A stretch of 64,000 nt of DNA. Source: Pyrinomonadaceae bacterium (GTDB lineage: Bacteria > Acidobacteriota > Blastocatellia > Pyrinomonadales > Pyrinomonadaceae). The notes beneath the pieces are model-generated. The model saw only the letters and a list, made by a program, of their open reading frames with translations, did no database searches and had not been told where the DNA came from. Position numbers and translations under genes: made by a program. Each line of letters starts with the position of its first letter. The first letter of the stretch is position 1. Location: the NCBI GenBank assembly GCA_019694395.1, contig JAIBCC010000002.1, positions 310,330-374,329 of the forward strand, in the 5' to 3' direction. Shown here one piece after another: positions 27,967-37,202 of this stretch.

Positions 27967-28494
27967 CTACAAAATAAAATGGCGGGTTTGATTTCCGAAG
28001 CGATACCAAAAGGCAAAACCTAATTTCTTTTGTCCATTAAAAACATTATGTTGCAAGAAACAATAAGCAAAAGATTTTCCGTAACCGAAAAATTCGTGCT
28101 TTGTTTGCTCAAATTTAGCTGTGGACTGAGCAGGTGAAGGCTTGATCTTATTTAATTGCAAATATTTACAGAATTCAATTGCATCTTCCAGATGTTTTTT
28201 TACTGTAATAGGCTGAAAAATTTGTGAAAACTCGCGGAAATATTTGCCAAAATCTTTTTCAAGTATCTTTTTTGTCAACGGCAAAAGTTTTTCAACTTCG
28301 TTCAAGCGTTTGTGTAGGAGAGAATCCGCAAAAAAGTTTAGGTCTTCGGGAATGATTGATTTAATTTGAACGATTTCAACCTCATCCAAACCGTTTTCTA
28401 TTCCAACAATTTGAGGATTTTCCCAAAACGTTTGACGCAAGGTTTCATCAGTAAAGATTCGTGCCAAAAAGTTTTGCTGTTCCAAAAGGCTCAT
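27967..28494 (-). CDS. Probable partner protein of the DUF692 oxidase (MbnC/DUF2063-like)
   Basis: A 175-residue protein in the position and with the pattern of partner proteins that accompany DUF692 oxidases. The stretch FADSLLHKRLNEVEKLLPLT, then KDFGKYFREFSQIF and EDAIEFCKYLQ, resembles the helical domain of DUF2063/HvfC and MbnC/TglI-type partners, which bind the peptide substrate. The N-terminal part (MSLLEQQNFLARIFTDE) is compatible. Its ATG overlaps the stop of the zinc-ribbon gene as ATGA, indicating coupling. Family assignment is from memory of the pattern and needs a profile search. Confidence 0.55.
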   Translation of the reverse strand: MSLLEQQNFLARIFTDETLRQTFWENPQIVGIENGLDEVEIVQIKSIIPEDLNFFADSLLHKRLNEVEKLLPLTKKILEKDFGKYFREFSQIFQPITVKKHLEDAIEFCKYLQLNKIKPSPAQSTAKFEQTKHEFFGYGKSFAYCFLQHNVFNGQKKLGFAFWYRFGNQTRHFIL

Positions 28495-28997
28495 TGAAAT
28501 TTGTTCGTTTTATTTTCCACTAAAAATAATTCAGTTGAATTTTCGGTTATGCTTGGAATTGGTTCAAAATCTTTTTCTTCCAAAAGTTTTGCCGTAATCT
28601 TAGATTCAAATTCTTTTTGCATTATCAAGTTTGAGTTCTTCTGTTTTTCCTTCAAATATTCTTGAAAGATGACATAAGCCAAACCCAAAATGCCGCAAAC
28701 AAAGAAAATAATTAAGAAAACACCAAGAAAAATTTTATCCGTTTGACCTGAAAAGATAAATTTATTGAACAAACTTATAATTATCAGAAATATTCCAACT
28801 AAACCTGCTCCAATTAAGCCACCGAAACCGATTTTTCCGATTTTTTCAAAGAACTTTGAAATTTTGGAAGGCGAAATCACATCCGAGATGGCTAATTGTT
28901 CTTGCAAATTTTCAGCAGTTTTTTCTAAATTTAACCCGCAAGCACGGCAAAACTTTTGTTCGGTTGAATTTTCCTTTCCACATTTTGGACAAAACAT
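28491..28997 (-). CDS. Zinc-ribbon membrane protein
   Basis: A 168-residue protein with an N-terminal zinc ribbon (FCPKCGKENSTEQKFCRACG, two CxxC pairs) and two adjacent membrane segments (about 56-78 and 86-110, GLIGAGLVGIFLIIISLF and IFLGVFLIIFFVCGILGLAY), then a charged tail. Such zinc-ribbon membrane proteins are common and their roles are mostly unknown. Its place between the DUF692 oxidase and the probable partner, with overlap to the latter, ties it to that system by inference. Confidence 0.75.
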   Translation of the reverse strand: MFCPKCGKENSTEQKFCRACGLNLEKTAENLQEQLAISDVISPSKISKFFEKIGKIGFGGLIGAGLVGIFLIIISLFNKFIFSGQTDKIFLGVFLIIFFVCGILGLAYVIFQEYLKEKQKNSNLIMQKEFESKITAKLLEEKDFEPIPSITENSTELFLVENKTNKFQ

Positions 28998-29030
28998 AGC
29001 TTAATTTTGGATTTCTAAAATCTCAAAAAT

Positions 29031-29903
29031 TTATACGGTTACTGATTTTGAAAAGTTTGCTTTTTCGCTTAAAGCTCGGGCTGTGTTCAATTCCTTCAAA
29101 ATCTCCGAAAAATGCGGGAAATTCCCATCTCGTTCCAAAATTGCGCCTTTTACGTCCGCACGCGAACAAACCTCCCGATAAACTTCCCAAATTTCGTTTG
29201 GCGTTTGGTAGGAATGAGAATCAATTAAATAGTTTTTAAATTGATGCCCGCCAACAAAATGAAGTTGGACAACTCGTTCTAAAGGTAATTTATCCAAAAA
29301 TTTACGCCAATCGTATTGATGATTTATTGAATTTATATAAAGATTGGTCACATCTAACAATAGCCCGCTATCAGTTTCTTCCAGTATTTTGGTTAAAAAT
29401 TCGGCTTCGTCCATTTCAGCAAACGGATAACGAAACATATAAGTTATATTTTCCAGAATTAAAGGGGTTTTGATTCGATTCTTGACGGTTGTAATATTAC
29501 GGATCAGAACTTTTAATGCCTCATTTGTAAATGGAACAGGTGAAAGATGTCCGATTTCAACTCCGCCGGATTTTGTCCAACAAATATGATCGCTAAACCA
29601 TTCCGGCTGAATCTTTTCTACCAATTCAGCAAACTTTTCAAGGTAATTCTCGTCAATTCCTTCGGCACTTCCCAACGAAAGATTTAATCCGTGCGGTGTT
29701 AATTGAAAATGTTTTTTAAGTAAGTCCAATTCCGCAAGCTTTTGCGGGGTAGCATCAAAGTAATGATCTGCAGTGATTTCCAAAAAATCAATCTCATTCC
29801 GATATAAGAAAATATCGGATTTCAGTTGCGGGCGAAAACCTAATCCTATTTTGGTTTTTGATAGTTGATTTGCGAACTCCGGTTTTTCTAATACATCCCG
29901 CAT
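29031..29903 (-). CDS. DUF692 / MNIO-family multinuclear iron oxidase
   Basis: A 290-residue TIM-barrel protein of the DUF692 (UPF0276, MbnB-like) family. Members are multinuclear non-haem iron oxidases that modify cysteine or other residues in ribosomal peptides (methanobactin, 3-thiaglutamate and related systems). Candidate metal ligands are visible: H71 (TPHGLNLSLG), D105-H106 (SDHICW), E151-N152 (LENITYMFR), D184 and N187 (LLDVTNLY), H215, H220, D228 and H230 (IDSHSY), and E257-D259 (LERDGNFP). It starts 6 nt after the Cys/Gly-tailed membrane protein gene, whose end carries its Shine-Dalgarno GGAGGA. That tail is the likeliest substrate. Confidence 0.9.
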   Translation of the reverse strand: MRDVLEKPEFANQLSKTKIGLGFRPQLKSDIFLYRNEIDFLEITADHYFDATPQKLAELDLLKKHFQLTPHGLNLSLGSAEGIDENYLEKFAELVEKIQPEWFSDHICWTKSGGVEIGHLSPVPFTNEALKVLIRNITTVKNRIKTPLILENITYMFRYPFAEMDEAEFLTKILEETDSGLLLDVTNLYINSINHQYDWRKFLDKLPLERVVQLHFVGGHQFKNYLIDSHSYQTPNEIWEVYREVCSRADVKGAILERDGNFPHFSEILKELNTARALSEKANFSKSVTV

Positions 29904-29909
29904 CCTTTT

Positions 29910-30926
29910 TTATCCTCCGCAACCGCCACCTCCACAGCCACCGCAGCCGCCACCGCCACCGCAACTACTTCCTCCGCTGCAGCTACTTCCTCCGTCACCT
30001 GAACTACAAGAAGATCCGCAGCCCGAACTGCAGCTTGTATGAGAGTAATAACCAATCCCACCATAATCATTATGAGCACGATGAAATGCTTGTTCAAATT
30101 CGCTGAAACCATTCCCGACCAGAACACTTGTGCCGTAAATTCCCATTGCCAACAACAGCGGGTCAACCGCATTTAGGGCAGGAAGGCTCTGTGAATAATA
30201 TTCTTTGGCAATTTTCGGATTAACCCGCAATTTTTCAAAAGTATTTTGCAAACCTTCGAGATATTTTTCACCTCTTTGTGACAATCTTTTTGATTTGCCT
30301 AAAAACCAAAAGATTAGAAAAGCAGCGAAAATGAAAATTATCAGGAAAATTATATTCCAATGTCCGTGAAGTAGTGCTGATACTAATTTATAACCGCCAA
30401 AGAGAGCAATCAAACCAAAAACTGAAAGACTTGAAAGCCGGATTTTATTTGAGACCTCCTCCGGCATCAAGAGATTATTCTGAGTTGCTTTTTGCTCGTA
30501 GGTTGTTGAATAGGGTTTGAGAATTTCGATCAACCCCCAGCTTTCAAAAACATCTTTGGTTTCCCTTGTTTGTTGAAACCACCTCAAAGCATTCCGTTCA
30601 ACCTGAGTAAGGGTTGTCCAATTTGGTTGGTTTTCGGTTAGAACTATATAGGATTTTTTGCCTTCATTAGTAATTTTTAAAAACCCTTTTTGGGTTAGTG
30701 AAAAAACTAAAGTTCGGGCAAATTCGTTTTCGCCGCCTCGTAAATAAGCAATTTCAAAAGGGTCGGGAGATGGCGGGATTAATGGAACAGGTTGATTGGC
30801 GGTCCAATCAAGTTTTGATTTATATAGGTAGAAGACAATTGCCGAGAAGAAAATTATAGCTCCATAAAGCACCAAAAACATTGGTCCCGGCATATTGGCT
30901 AGCGGATTATCAAACAGAAAGTTCAT
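29910..30926 (-). CDS. TIGR04222-type membrane protein with Cys/Gly-rich C-terminus
   Basis: A 338-residue membrane protein. One membrane segment lies near the N-terminus (about 13-35), followed by a soluble domain (GGENEFARTLVFSLTQKGFL, ERNALRWFQQ) and two further helices (about 167-212). The last ~45 residues are almost only Gly, Ser and Cys, with eight cysteines (SCSSGCGSSC, CGGGGGCGGCGG). This build fits the TIGR04222 family, defined by a conserved region next to a low-complexity Gly/Cys tail. Direct linkage to a DUF692 oxidase makes the tail a candidate for cysteine modification. GGAGG stands 9 nt before the ATG. Confidence 0.82.
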   Translation of the reverse strand: MNFLFDNPLANMPGPMFLVLYGAIIFFSAIVFYLYKSKLDWTANQPVPLIPPSPDPFEIAYLRGGENEFARTLVFSLTQKGFLKITNEGKKSYIVLTENQPNWTTLTQVERNALRWFQQTRETKDVFESWGLIEILKPYSTTYEQKATQNNLLMPEEVSNKIRLSSLSVFGLIALFGGYKLVSALLHGHWNIIFLIIFIFAAFLIFWFLGKSKRLSQRGEKYLEGLQNTFEKLRVNPKIAKEYYSQSLPALNAVDPLLLAMGIYGTSVLVGNGFSEFEQAFHRAHNDYGGIGYYSHTSCSSGCGSSCSSGDGGSSCSGGSSCGGGGGCGGCGGGGCGG

Positions 30927-31055
30927 CTGAAATTTCCTCCAAATAAATTCTATCCGTTATTTATTACGATTTACTACAAAATTCGGTTGCCGATGTAACA
31001 AAGATTTAACATTAAAAATAATCATTTTTATTTCTAATGTTCAATGAGTTGTTTG

Positions 31056-31565
31056 TCATCCTTCGGAAACAATCTCTTCTACTTTTTCATCTTTAAGTCT
31101 AGTTACCAAATACCAAACAACAAATAAATTCAAAATAAGTATCACTACCCGCACCCAGGTGAATTTTTCGTAAATCTCATATATTTCGAGGGGAATTAAA
31201 AGTGAAGTGGCAATCGCAGTTAAATATTCCGCCCAGCGTTTTTGCAGCCATAACCCAACACCTTCGGTCAAAAGTAATGCCGAATAGGAAAACGAGCCAA
31301 AACTAAACATCATCATTTGGTTTCGGTTAATTCCCTCAATTCTCTCTGCAATCTTTTGAACAATTGAATTTTGCGGGTCAATGCTGTGTCTGGCGATGAA
31401 ATCGGCAAAAACCTGATCCACATCCTTATTGATCAAAGTCAACAATTTAAAGGCAACTATCAGCAATAATAAACCTTTGACAAACTTAAAGATAGACAAA
31501 AAATGAATTGTCCAGCTTCTTTCTTTGGCGTTTTGATTTTTATATCTAAGATGCGGTTTGTGCAT
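31056..31565 (-). CDS. DUF2127 family membrane protein
   Basis: A 169-residue integral membrane protein with four hydrophobic segments. FKFVKGLLLLIVAFKLL at the start, then SALLLTEGVGLWLQKRWAEY and LLIPLEIYEIYEKFTWVRVV are the DUF2127 pattern. Function unknown. It is upstream of the Cys/Gly-tail operon on the same strand, separated by 129 bp, so probably transcribed separately. A membrane-protein identity is clear; nothing more can be said. Confidence 0.85.
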   Translation of the reverse strand: MHKPHLRYKNQNAKERSWTIHFLSIFKFVKGLLLLIVAFKLLTLINKDVDQVFADFIARHSIDPQNSIVQKIAERIEGINRNQMMMFSFGSFSYSALLLTEGVGLWLQKRWAEYLTAIATSLLIPLEIYEIYEKFTWVRVVILILNLFVVWYLVTRLKDEKVEEIVSEG

Positions 31566-31693
31566 AATCTTTTTTTATTTTGCTTTAAATTTTCTATTTG
31601 GACAATATTTTTTAATCTTGCTATACTGCCAATCAGGGTGAAAACCATTCAAGTTTTCATCTCTTTTCGTGGGGAAAAAATTATTTTTTGTGT

Positions 31694-31769
31694 GGGTCGT
31701 TAGCTCAGTCGGTAGAGCAGATGACTCTTAATCATCGGGTCGCAGGTTCGATCCCTGCACGACCCACCA
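31694..31769 (+). tRNA. tRNA-Lys(CTT)
   Basis: Acceptor GGGTCGT/ACGACCC, D stem GCTC/GAGC, anticodon stem GATGA/TCATC with loop CTCTTAA (anticodon CTT), T stem GCAGG/CCTGC with loop TTCGATC, discriminator A at 31766. CCA is encoded (31767-31769), unlike in tRNA-Val of this window. Confidence 0.97.
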
Positions 31770-31888
31770 CCTTTTAATAATTTTTTTCTTTTCCTTTTTA
31801 CATCCAAAATGTATCATTTATAAAGTGACGTTCTTAAAAGTCGCTCGGCTTCGTTTTTCCACAATAAATCCAACTACAGTTTCTATCA

Positions 31889-32782
31889 ATGACAACATTT
31901 CTTTTCTCTTTTGAAAGCGCAACAGGTTTGCCAGAAATTTTCGGTTATATTTCGACTTTTCTTTTTGGGACAATTGTCGGAAGTTTTTTGAATGTGGTAA
32001 TTCACCGCGTTCCCTTGGAAGAATCAATTGTTTTTCCGAATTCTGCCTGTCCAAAATGCAAAAATCCCATCAAATCATACGATAATATTCCGGTTTTCAG
32101 TTGGTTGATCTTGGGTGGAAAATGCCGTAATTGCAAAAATCCGATTTCATTCCGTTACCCTGCCGTTGAGTTATTAAACGGACTTTTATTTTTGCTAACC
32201 TATTGGGCAATTGGTTTTAATTGGTATTTACCGGTTTGTTTGATCTTCGTGGCGACTATGGTTTCGTTGATTTTTATTGATTCGGAACATATGATCCTGC
32301 CCAATGTTATTACTTACCCGCTTTTTATTTTCGCTTTGGTAGTGCGAATCGCTTTTCCGATAATCTTTCAGACTGATTTTTTCTCAGATATGGGTTATTC
32401 GCCGTTGGTTGGATTAACTCAACCTGCCTGGATGGTTTCTTTATTCGGAGCAATTCTTGGGGCATTAGTGGGTGGAGGCTCGCTCTGGTTGGTCGGCGAA
32501 ATCTGGAAACGCTTGCGCGGAGTTGATGCAATGGGCTTAGGCGATGTCAAAATGCTTTTGGGAGTCGGAGCTTTATTAGGCTGGCGGTTAACAATGCTGA
32601 CAATTTTTATCGGAGCCTTAACTGGAGCAATCGGCGGAATTATTATGATTGCTAAACAAAAAGATAAAAATATGCAGACTCAGATTCCCTTTGGAATTTT
32701 TCTTGGAATCGGCTCAATTATTTCGTTGCTTTTCGGAGAAAAAATTGTAACCTGGTATCTTCAAAACTTTATGCCGCAATAA
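31889..32782 (+). CDS. pilD: Prepilin peptidase (A24 family)
   Basis: Inner-membrane aspartic protease that cleaves and methylates type IV prepilins or type II secretion pseudopilins. 297 residues with GTIVGSFLNVVIHRVP, two CxxC pairs in the cytosolic loop (CPKCKNPIKSYDNIPVFSW and CRNCKNPISFRYP), and the two catalytic aspartates in FIDSEHMILPNV and MGLGDVKMLLGVGALLGW. Eight hydrophobic segments. No pilus genes adjoin it; its substrates are encoded elsewhere. Confidence 0.95.
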   Translation: MTTFLFSFESATGLPEIFGYISTFLFGTIVGSFLNVVIHRVPLEESIVFPNSACPKCKNPIKSYDNIPVFSWLILGGKCRNCKNPISFRYPAVELLNGLLFLLTYWAIGFNWYLPVCLIFVATMVSLIFIDSEHMILPNVITYPLFIFALVVRIAFPIIFQTDFFSDMGYSPLVGLTQPAWMVSLFGAILGALVGGGSLWLVGEIWKRLRGVDAMGLGDVKMLLGVGALLGWRLTMLTIFIGALTGAIGGIIMIAKQKDKNMQTQIPFGIFLGIGSIISLLFGEKIVTWYLQNFMPQ

Positions 32783-32884
32783 AATAGTGAGGTGTTTGAG
32801 GCTGGGTTCTTCACCTGACCTAAAATTATAAATTGGCGTTTCTTTCTTTAATTTTTACTCTTTCTAAACTTGTTAATTTTCCCT

Positions 32885-33331
32885 TTAGCCAATTTGATGT
32901 TTAATTTTGCGGATATATCTTTTTAAGGCAGATGGAGTCCATTTTGCGATTACGTGATTATGAATCTTAGTGCCGCTTGGTAAACCGACTTTGAGCAGCA
33001 TGGCGTATGCACTAAAAGCATTATAATCACGCCCAAAAGCAGTTCCCTTAAAGATACTTTCCATTTTTAACGATGTTGCAATTTCTTCTGAGTCCTTATC
33101 ACTCCATGTATCTGCTAATTTAACATGTCTTTTCATTGCTTCTTCATTGAGCCCGGCTAAGGTAAATTTTTCTTTATTTGTGCCTTTTAGTTTATCTGTA
33201 AATTTAACCTTCAACTTCTTTAAAATTTTGTTATCAATAATCCCACCACTATACCAATTGTGTTTAATCGGACTTGCATCACTGTCAAATCTTAAACTTA
33301 CGCCCTCATCAAAAACACTTATATAAATCAT
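32885..33331 (-). CDS. Protein of unknown function
   Basis: A 148-residue soluble protein, not recognised. The sequence is Lys-rich with mixed alpha/beta character (MIYISVFDEGVSLRFD, GRDYNAFSAYAMLLKVGLP, SALKRYIRKIKHQIG). The ATG at 33331 follows AAGGAG at good spacing, which supports translation. It stands alone between the prepilin peptidase and the response regulator, with no obvious partner. Confidence 0.6.
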   Translation of the reverse strand: MIYISVFDEGVSLRFDSDASPIKHNWYSGGIIDNKILKKLKVKFTDKLKGTNKEKFTLAGLNEEAMKRHVKLADTWSDKDSEEIATSLKMESIFKGTAFGRDYNAFSAYAMLLKVGLPSGTKIHNHVIAKWTPSALKRYIRKIKHQIG

Positions 33332-33462
33332 CAAATTTTCTCCTTAGTTTTGATTTCAAAAACAGTGAATCAAATTTAAGCAAAATGAGTATGATTGAAA
33401 ATCCGTGACAACACTTAAAATATCCTAAGTGTTTCCAGGTATTTTTCAATTTAACAAGTATT

Positions 33463-34116
33463 TTAGAGTTCGGATTTATGCGCAATGGCAAACTTCAAAA
33501 GTGAAAGCGAGCCTTGTAAATTAAGTTTGCGGCAAATATTTGCCCGATGAGTTTCAACCGTGCGATGACTGATAAATAATTCTTCGCCGATTTCTTTACT
33601 GGATTTATCTTCGGCAATTAATTTGAGAATTCGTTTTTCGGTTGGGGTCAATAAATGAAGACCCGGCTGCTCCCGTTCCAACTCCTCCATCCGACGGCGG
33701 CGTTGCAGCAATAAAGCAGAAAGGGCAGGACTGATAAAAGGACGACCAGCAGCAACTGTTTTAATTGCCAAAATAATATCGCTGACCGCGCCGTCTTTGA
33801 GAATATAGCCTTTTACACCCAGGTCCATCGCGGCTTGGAACAATTCTTCCTCGCTGTGCATAGTTAAAAAGATAGTTTCAACCCCGGATTTTATTCTCTG
33901 TAATTCGCGGACTACAGCAAAACCGTCTTTTTTCGGCATATCAATATCCAAAACAGCAACGTCAGGCTGAAATTCAGAAATTAATTTGAGTGCAGAATCC
34001 CCATCATCAGCCTCAGCAACGATTTTTAGTAATGAGTCGGTTTCAATCATCCTGCGTAAACCCTGACGGACAATCGGATGATCGTCTGCCATAATTATTT
34101 TGATTGTTTTTTCCAT
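33463..34116 (-). CDS. NarL/LuxR-family response regulator
   Basis: A 217-residue two-component regulator. The receiver domain (about 1-125) has the acidic pocket IMADDHP, the phospho-acceptor Asp in VAVLDIDMPKKDG, the Thr in FLTMHSEE and the Lys in YILKDGAV. The C-terminal LuxR-type helix-turn-helix has LTPTEKRILKLIAEDKSSKE and FISHRTVETHRANI. It overlaps the 3' end of the sensor kinase gene by 22 bp, so the two are a pair. Confidence 0.93.
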   Translation of the reverse strand: MEKTIKIIMADDHPIVRQGLRRMIETDSLLKIVAEADDGDSALKLISEFQPDVAVLDIDMPKKDGFAVVRELQRIKSGVETIFLTMHSEEELFQAAMDLGVKGYILKDGAVSDIILAIKTVAAGRPFISPALSALLLQRRRRMEELEREQPGLHLLTPTEKRILKLIAEDKSSKEIGEELFISHRTVETHRANICRKLNLQGSLSLLKFAIAHKSEL

Positions 34117-37070
34117 AATTCTATTTTGGTGGTAGTTCCGGTTCCAATCTTTGATTCAATAGAAATAGTTCCATTTAGCATTCGGACTCGTTCAGAAATT
34201 CCCATTAATCCAAAACCTCCTTGCGTTTTGTTTTCAGATTTTGCTTTAACGTCAAACCCTTTTCCATTATCTTCAACTTTTATTAAAACTTGAGTTTCAT
34301 TTTGCTCTATAACCATTTTGATCTGGGTGGCTTCCGCATGTTTGATGATATTACTCAAACTTTCCTGAATAATTCGGTAAATACTTATTTCCGCTTCGTT
34401 TTCAAACAAACCGTCAATATCATCAATACTTGAAATTATTCTAAGCGGAAGTTTGTCTGCAATTTTATTGAGCATGGCATTGACAGCTTTGGTCAAACCC
34501 AAACGATCAAGCAAATAGGGACGCAAGTTGTAGGCAATTTCCCGCACTTCGGAAATCGCATGGGCGGATTCATTTGTAATTTCTTCAAATTGTTCTTTCG
34601 CGCCATCTAAATCTTTTACCGAATGAACGGCAAAAATTGCGCTGTTTTTGATCATTGCTAAACTTTGACCAATTGAATCGTGTAATTCGGCGGCAATCCG
34701 ATTTCGTTCCGCTTCGTGGGCGTTAATTAAACGTCTGGAGAATTCTTCCTGTGCATCGTTTCGCCGTTTTAATTGAATAAAACGTAATCTCACCAAACCA
34801 AAAATGATCAATACAATTGTCAAAATAGTGAGCACATAAAACCACCAGGTTCGATAAAACGGGGGTTTGACAATAATTTTTAGGGTTGTTTCCTCACTCC
34901 AAATGCCGTCATTGTTTGCTTTTACTTTGAAAATATATTCACCCGGCGGGATGTAGGAATAATAAGCAGTTCGGCGTGTTCCGGCGTTGATCCAGTCATC
35001 ATTCAGGTTTTCCATTTTGTATTGAAATCTGATTTGTTCCGGACGGGACAAACTCAATCCGGTGTAGGCGATTTCGATATTTTCCTGCCCCGGATAGATT
35101 TCGATTTTTTCCTGCCATGGCGTTACTGTCCGGTCAACCATAATTTGTTCAATAACAACAGGCGGTGCAAACGCTGCATTTGATGATTTTGGATCTACAA
35201 TAACCAATCCTTTAATAGTCGGAAACCAGAATTTACCGTCCTTAGTGCGCCAACCGGCGGGCTGAATGCCTCCCGCACCCTCGCTTGATTTCATCCCGTC
35301 TGCAACACCAAAAGAAATTTGACTGACCGATTTGGTTTTTCCTTCAACAAAATCTTTTAATTCATTTCGATCAGTTTTGAAAATTCCACGGTTGCTCAAT
35401 AACCAAAAATTTCCGTCATCATCAGGTAAAAGCCGGGAAAGAAAATCATCAAATAAACCGTTGCGGCTTGTAATTGAAGTAATTTTATTGTCTTTTAAGT
35501 AATTCAAACCGCCCCCGTAGGTCGCCAACCATAAACCGCTGTCTGCATCTTCAAAAAGGTCGCGGACATAATCGTTTGAAAGACCTTGTTCGGTCGTGAA
35601 ATTAGTAAAAACACCATCTTTCCAACGACTTAGACCATTAGTGGTTCCAATCCAAATTGCCCCGTCAGAGGTTTGTTTTAACATCCGAACAGCTTCATTT
35701 ACCAAACCGTCTTTCTTTTGAAATGTTTGTTTTCCTCCATCCCCTAAAATATGCAAACCATATTCGGTTCCAATCCATATATTTCCATCCTTATCTTCTA
35801 ATAAAGCCGTGGTTTCACCTATTATTAAACCTTCTTGATTAATAATTTTGAACTTACCGTCTTTGAAGTAGGTCAAACCCGCAGGACCTGAACCAATCCA
35901 TAAACCTCCGTTTCGATCAAGACAAAGGGCTTTAACCGGGTTGGCAATTAAACCATCTTTGGTAGTATAGGTTCTAATTTTTTGTCCATCCTGCCAATGA
36001 ACCAACCCCTCTGAAGTTCCAATCCAAACTCCCCCTGTTCCATCATCTACTACAGTTCCGACATAATCATTCGGCAAACCGTTTTCGGTTGTTAAGGTTT
36101 TTAAAGCACGCCTTCTAAGACGCATCAAACCGCCGCCATTTAGACCAACCCAGTAATTATGTTCCCGGTCTTCGATCATTGTTCGGGATGAAAATTTGGT
36201 TGGATAATCTAAAATCTTTCCATCCTCAAAACGATACATCCCTGTTTTCCATAAATAACCCGCCCAAAAGGCTCCGACGGAATCTTCCATAAACCAGATT
36301 GCTTGATTAAGCGAAGACACAGGCGAACGCTGTAAACTTGGATTAGCTTTCCGATAGATAGTTTGCTGTTTTATAGAGTTTATCCAGTCGGTTGCCTGTT
36401 GCGGCTGATTAAGGAAATCCCTGAAATTAGGATTTCCGATGGGAGCTAAAGAATCTATCTTTAACTTTTCATCCGCAAAATTTACAATGTTGGGACCTAT
36501 TGCAATTTGCAGTTGATTCTCGGCATTGTGATTGATAACCCAAGTTTGTCCATTTGGTAAACCATCATCTTTGGTAAAAGTTTTGAAATGACCGTTTTCA
36601 AAACGTGAAATGCCAAAATCATTCCCAACCCAAACCGTTCCGTCCGAATCTTCACCGATTGCCCAGACAAATCCATTCACCAAACCGTCCGCTGTCGTGT
36701 AAGTTTTGCCTATTCCGTCTTTAAAGGTCATAACTTCACCAGATTGAGTTCCGATCCAAATAGTTCCGTCACGCGCTTCAAAAAGGGAAAGAATTCGATT
36801 ATTTTTCAATCCTGGCGTGTTGCCGCTGTTGTAAGTAGTAAATTTAATGCCGTCAAAACGTGCCAATCCTCCGAATGTTCCGAGCCATAAATAACCATCG
36901 CGGCTCTGAATAATGGCGTTGACCGAATTTTGCGGTAAGCCTTGTTCAGTAGTCCAGACGGTTTCCAAATATTCATCATTCGGATTTGACGCAGTTTGCC
37001 CATTCACGGCAACGACAGCCGAAAATAAAAAAATAGCGAGATAAAAAGTTATATTTGTTTGGAAAAACAA
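34095..37070 (-). CDS. Reg_prop/Y_Y_Y sensor histidine kinase
   Basis: A 991-residue membrane sensor. A signal peptide (about 1-24) leads into two seven-bladed propellers of Reg_prop repeats (about 30-600; DGYLWLGTFGGLARFDG, GTIWIGTQSGEV and many similar) and a Y_Y_Y domain (about 640-725, YIPPGEYIFKVKANNDG). After a membrane helix (about 735-757) come the HisKA_3 dimerisation domain with the phospho-His in ELHDSIGQSLAMI and an HATPase domain (NIIKHAEAT, VEDNGKGFDV, GFGLMGISERV). Start is TTG; no better one precedes the signal peptide. Such sensors often detect glycans, but the ligand is unknown here. Confidence 0.92.
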   Translation of the reverse strand: MFFQTNITFYLAIFLFSAVVAVNGQTASNPNDEYLETVWTTEQGLPQNSVNAIIQSRDGYLWLGTFGGLARFDGIKFTTYNSGNTPGLKNNRILSLFEARDGTIWIGTQSGEVMTFKDGIGKTYTTADGLVNGFVWAIGEDSDGTVWVGNDFGISRFENGHFKTFTKDDGLPNGQTWVINHNAENQLQIAIGPNIVNFADEKLKIDSLAPIGNPNFRDFLNQPQQATDWINSIKQQTIYRKANPSLQRSPVSSLNQAIWFMEDSVGAFWAGYLWKTGMYRFEDGKILDYPTKFSSRTMIEDREHNYWVGLNGGGLMRLRRRALKTLTTENGLPNDYVGTVVDDGTGGVWIGTSEGLVHWQDGQKIRTYTTKDGLIANPVKALCLDRNGGLWIGSGPAGLTYFKDGKFKIINQEGLIIGETTALLEDKDGNIWIGTEYGLHILGDGGKQTFQKKDGLVNEAVRMLKQTSDGAIWIGTTNGLSRWKDGVFTNFTTEQGLSNDYVRDLFEDADSGLWLATYGGGLNYLKDNKITSITSRNGLFDDFLSRLLPDDDGNFWLLSNRGIFKTDRNELKDFVEGKTKSVSQISFGVADGMKSSEGAGGIQPAGWRTKDGKFWFPTIKGLVIVDPKSSNAAFAPPVVIEQIMVDRTVTPWQEKIEIYPGQENIEIAYTGLSLSRPEQIRFQYKMENLNDDWINAGTRRTAYYSYIPPGEYIFKVKANNDGIWSEETTLKIIVKPPFYRTWWFYVLTILTIVLIIFGLVRLRFIQLKRRNDAQEEFSRRLINAHEAERNRIAAELHDSIGQSLAMIKNSAIFAVHSVKDLDGAKEQFEEITNESAHAISEVREIAYNLRPYLLDRLGLTKAVNAMLNKIADKLPLRIISSIDDIDGLFENEAEISIYRIIQESLSNIIKHAEATQIKMVIEQNETQVLIKVEDNGKGFDVKAKSENKTQGGFGLMGISERVRMLNGTISIESKIGTGTTTKIELWKKQSK

Positions 37071-37117
37071 AGTTCAGCTAACCGATTAGTTAAAGTCTCT
37101 GAATCTTAGAAATTATC

Positions 37118-37161
37118 AAAAAAAAGGTCAAGGAAAAATCCACTTATAAATTTCCTTGACC
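37118..37161 (-). terminator. Terminator of the second PqqD-Tat-Cys gene
   Basis: Perfect 11-bp stem GGTCAAGGAAA/TTTCCTTGACC (37126-37136 and 37151-37161) followed on the minus strand by eight T. It lies about 40 nt after the stop codon at 37203. Confidence 0.88.
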
Positions 37162-37202
37162 GAAAATGAAAGTTCCCAAGCGGAATTTTCCAAAAGAATC
37201 TT

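Noticed and set aside
29888-30172. Antisense reading frame rich in Ala and Val over the Gly/Cys tail
   Set aside because: It is the shadow of the repetitive Gly/Cys codons of the minus-strand membrane protein.
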